DNA from: Acidobacteriota bacterium
GTDB lineage: Bacteria; Acidobacteriota; Aminicenantia; UBA2199
Assembly: GCA_021817755.1 (NCBI GenBank)
Contig: JAKAGC010000199.1
Coordinates: forward strand, 1-7,071
Length of the DNA: 7,071 bases
Direction: 5' to 3'
Shown here: one piece after another, positions 6,642 through 7,071 of the stretch
Position numbering within the stretch: position 1 is the first letter of the stretch
How the letters are laid out: each line of letters begins with the position of its first letter
Notes under the pieces: model-generated
Told to the model about the DNA's origin: nothing
Databases searched by the model: none
The model's input: the letters and a program-made list of their open reading frames with translations, nothing else
Program-made: the position numbers and the translations under genes

Positions 6642-6773
6642 TGTTGGGATAATTATTGAATTTTGTGAAATAATTAAGTGAGATGAAATACAAAAAAAAT
6701 ATTTCTATAAAAAACGACTTTTTTAAAATTCAAATGAGGGGTATTGGTAAGGTTAGTTATTTAAAAATTGAAT

Positions 6774-6779
6774 AGGAGG
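6774..6779 (+). promoter_or_regulatory. strong Shine-Dalgarno of the hydrolase gene
   Basis: A complete AGGAGG lies five bases before the ATG at 6785. It is the best ribosome binding site in the window and fixes the start of the secreted hydrolase. Confidence 0.85.
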
Positions 6780-6784
6780 AAAAC

Positions 6785-7071
6785 ATGTACCAAAAGAAGA
6801 GTTTGTTGATTACCATTATTTTATTGAGCCTTGTTTGGCCCATCTGGACTCAAGAAAAGGCTGATTTGTACAGGATGAAGGGAGCATCAGTAGAGGATAT
6901 CTTTCATAAGATTAAAGATTCAGGACCTCTTTATACCTTTATCGAACGTGATGTCACTTTTCAAAATGAAGGAATGAACCTCGTTTGTTCATTGGTTCTG
7001 CCTGTGAAAAAAGGTCGTTGTCCTATAGTGGTTACACTAAATGGATTCACCGGGAATAGAAACGATGGAAT
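6785..7071 (+). CDS. secreted alpha/beta hydrolase (esterase-like), 3'-truncated by the window edge
   Basis: Only the first 95 codons are present. The N-terminus looks like a signal peptide: MYQKK, a hydrophobic stretch at about 6-20, then WTQEK with possible cleavage near residue 23. No lipobox Cys is visible, so export rather than lipid anchoring is likely. After a short linker come ERDVTFQNEGMNL (54-66), a strand pair SLVLPVKKGRCP and then IVVTLNGFTGNRND (81-94). This matches the first strands and oxyanion-hole loop of alpha/beta hydrolases of the cinnamoyl-esterase/acyl-peptidase kind, where the loop is normally HGFTG; here Asn takes the place of His. The nucleophile elbow and the rest of the catalytic triad are outside the window. 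It is transcribed divergently from the acyltransferase. Substrate unknown. Confidence 0.8.
   Translation, partial: MYQKKSLLITIILLSLVWPIWTQEKADLYRMKGASVEDIFHKIKDSGPLYTFIERDVTFQNEGMNLVCSLVLPVKKGRCPIVVTLNGFTGNRNDG

Larger units (their letters stand above)
6276..6784. other. AT-rich divergent intergenic region of about 510 bases
   Basis: The region lies between the leftward acyltransferase and the rightward hydrolase gene. It holds no convincing gene. A 30-codon + strand frame (6683-6775) starts at an ATG with poor ribosome-site spacing and ends nine bases before the hydrolase start, so its stop overlaps the AGGAGG; it could be a leader peptide or chance. Near 6487-6511 TAACGG occurs twice about 20 bases apart around GTTAC/GTAAC half-sites, a possible operator. 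Long A and T tracts near 6420-6480 may bend DNA. I see no tRNA, riboswitch or repeat array. Confidence 0.5.

Overview
The window is low-GC DNA (roughly one third GC by eye). It looks like an anaerobe-type, probably Gram-negative bacterium. Three things support bacterial rather than archaeal origin: two textbook sigma-70-type promoters (TTGACA-N17-TAGAAT and TTGACA-N17-TAAAAT), clear Shine-Dalgarno sequences (AGGAGG, GGAGG), and an Lgt-family enzyme. The strong Shine-Dalgarno sites argue against a typical Bacteroidota member. The DUF1703-type ATPase/nuclease at the left edge is common in spirochaetes and other host- or sediment-associated anaerobes. A spirochaete-like origin is only a guess.

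Layout from left to right: (1) the 3' part of an AAA-ATPase-like/PD-(D/E)XK nuclease gene on the + strand (2-1006). (2) A tightly packed five-gene operon on the - strand, read from 4640 down to 1061. Its genes encode a Tes/MSS-type radical SAM enzyme, an isoprenylcysteine-carboxyl/phospholipid methyltransferase-like membrane protein, a DUF4395 membrane protein, a divergent prolipoprotein diacylglyceryl transferase (Lgt) paralogue and a small three-helix membrane protein. It has its own promoter at 4665-4693. (3) A 300-base gap at 4641-4940 that holds that promoter and a possible gene remnant. (4) A PapA/condensation-type acyltransferase gene on the - strand (4941-6227) with its own promoter. 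(5) An AT-rich divergent intergenic region of about 510 bases. (6) The 5' part of a secreted alpha/beta hydrolase gene on the + strand (6785 to the window end).

The most interesting content is the operon plus the acyltransferase. Tes-family radical SAM proteins join hydrocarbon tails of lipids through C-C bonds: archaeal tetraethers, and membrane-spanning diabolic-acid-type lipids in bacteria. Here such an enzyme is encoded with an Lgt-fold enzyme that lacks canonical catalytic-site residues, a membrane methyltransferase, two uncharacterised membrane proteins and, just upstream, an acyl-CoA/acyl-carrier acyltransferase-like protein. The three downstream junctions overlap by 8, 4 and 4 bases, which implies coordinated, coupled synthesis. 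My inference is a membrane-lipid or lipid-anchor modification pathway that differs from ordinary lipoprotein maturation. The chemistry and product cannot be read from the sequence.
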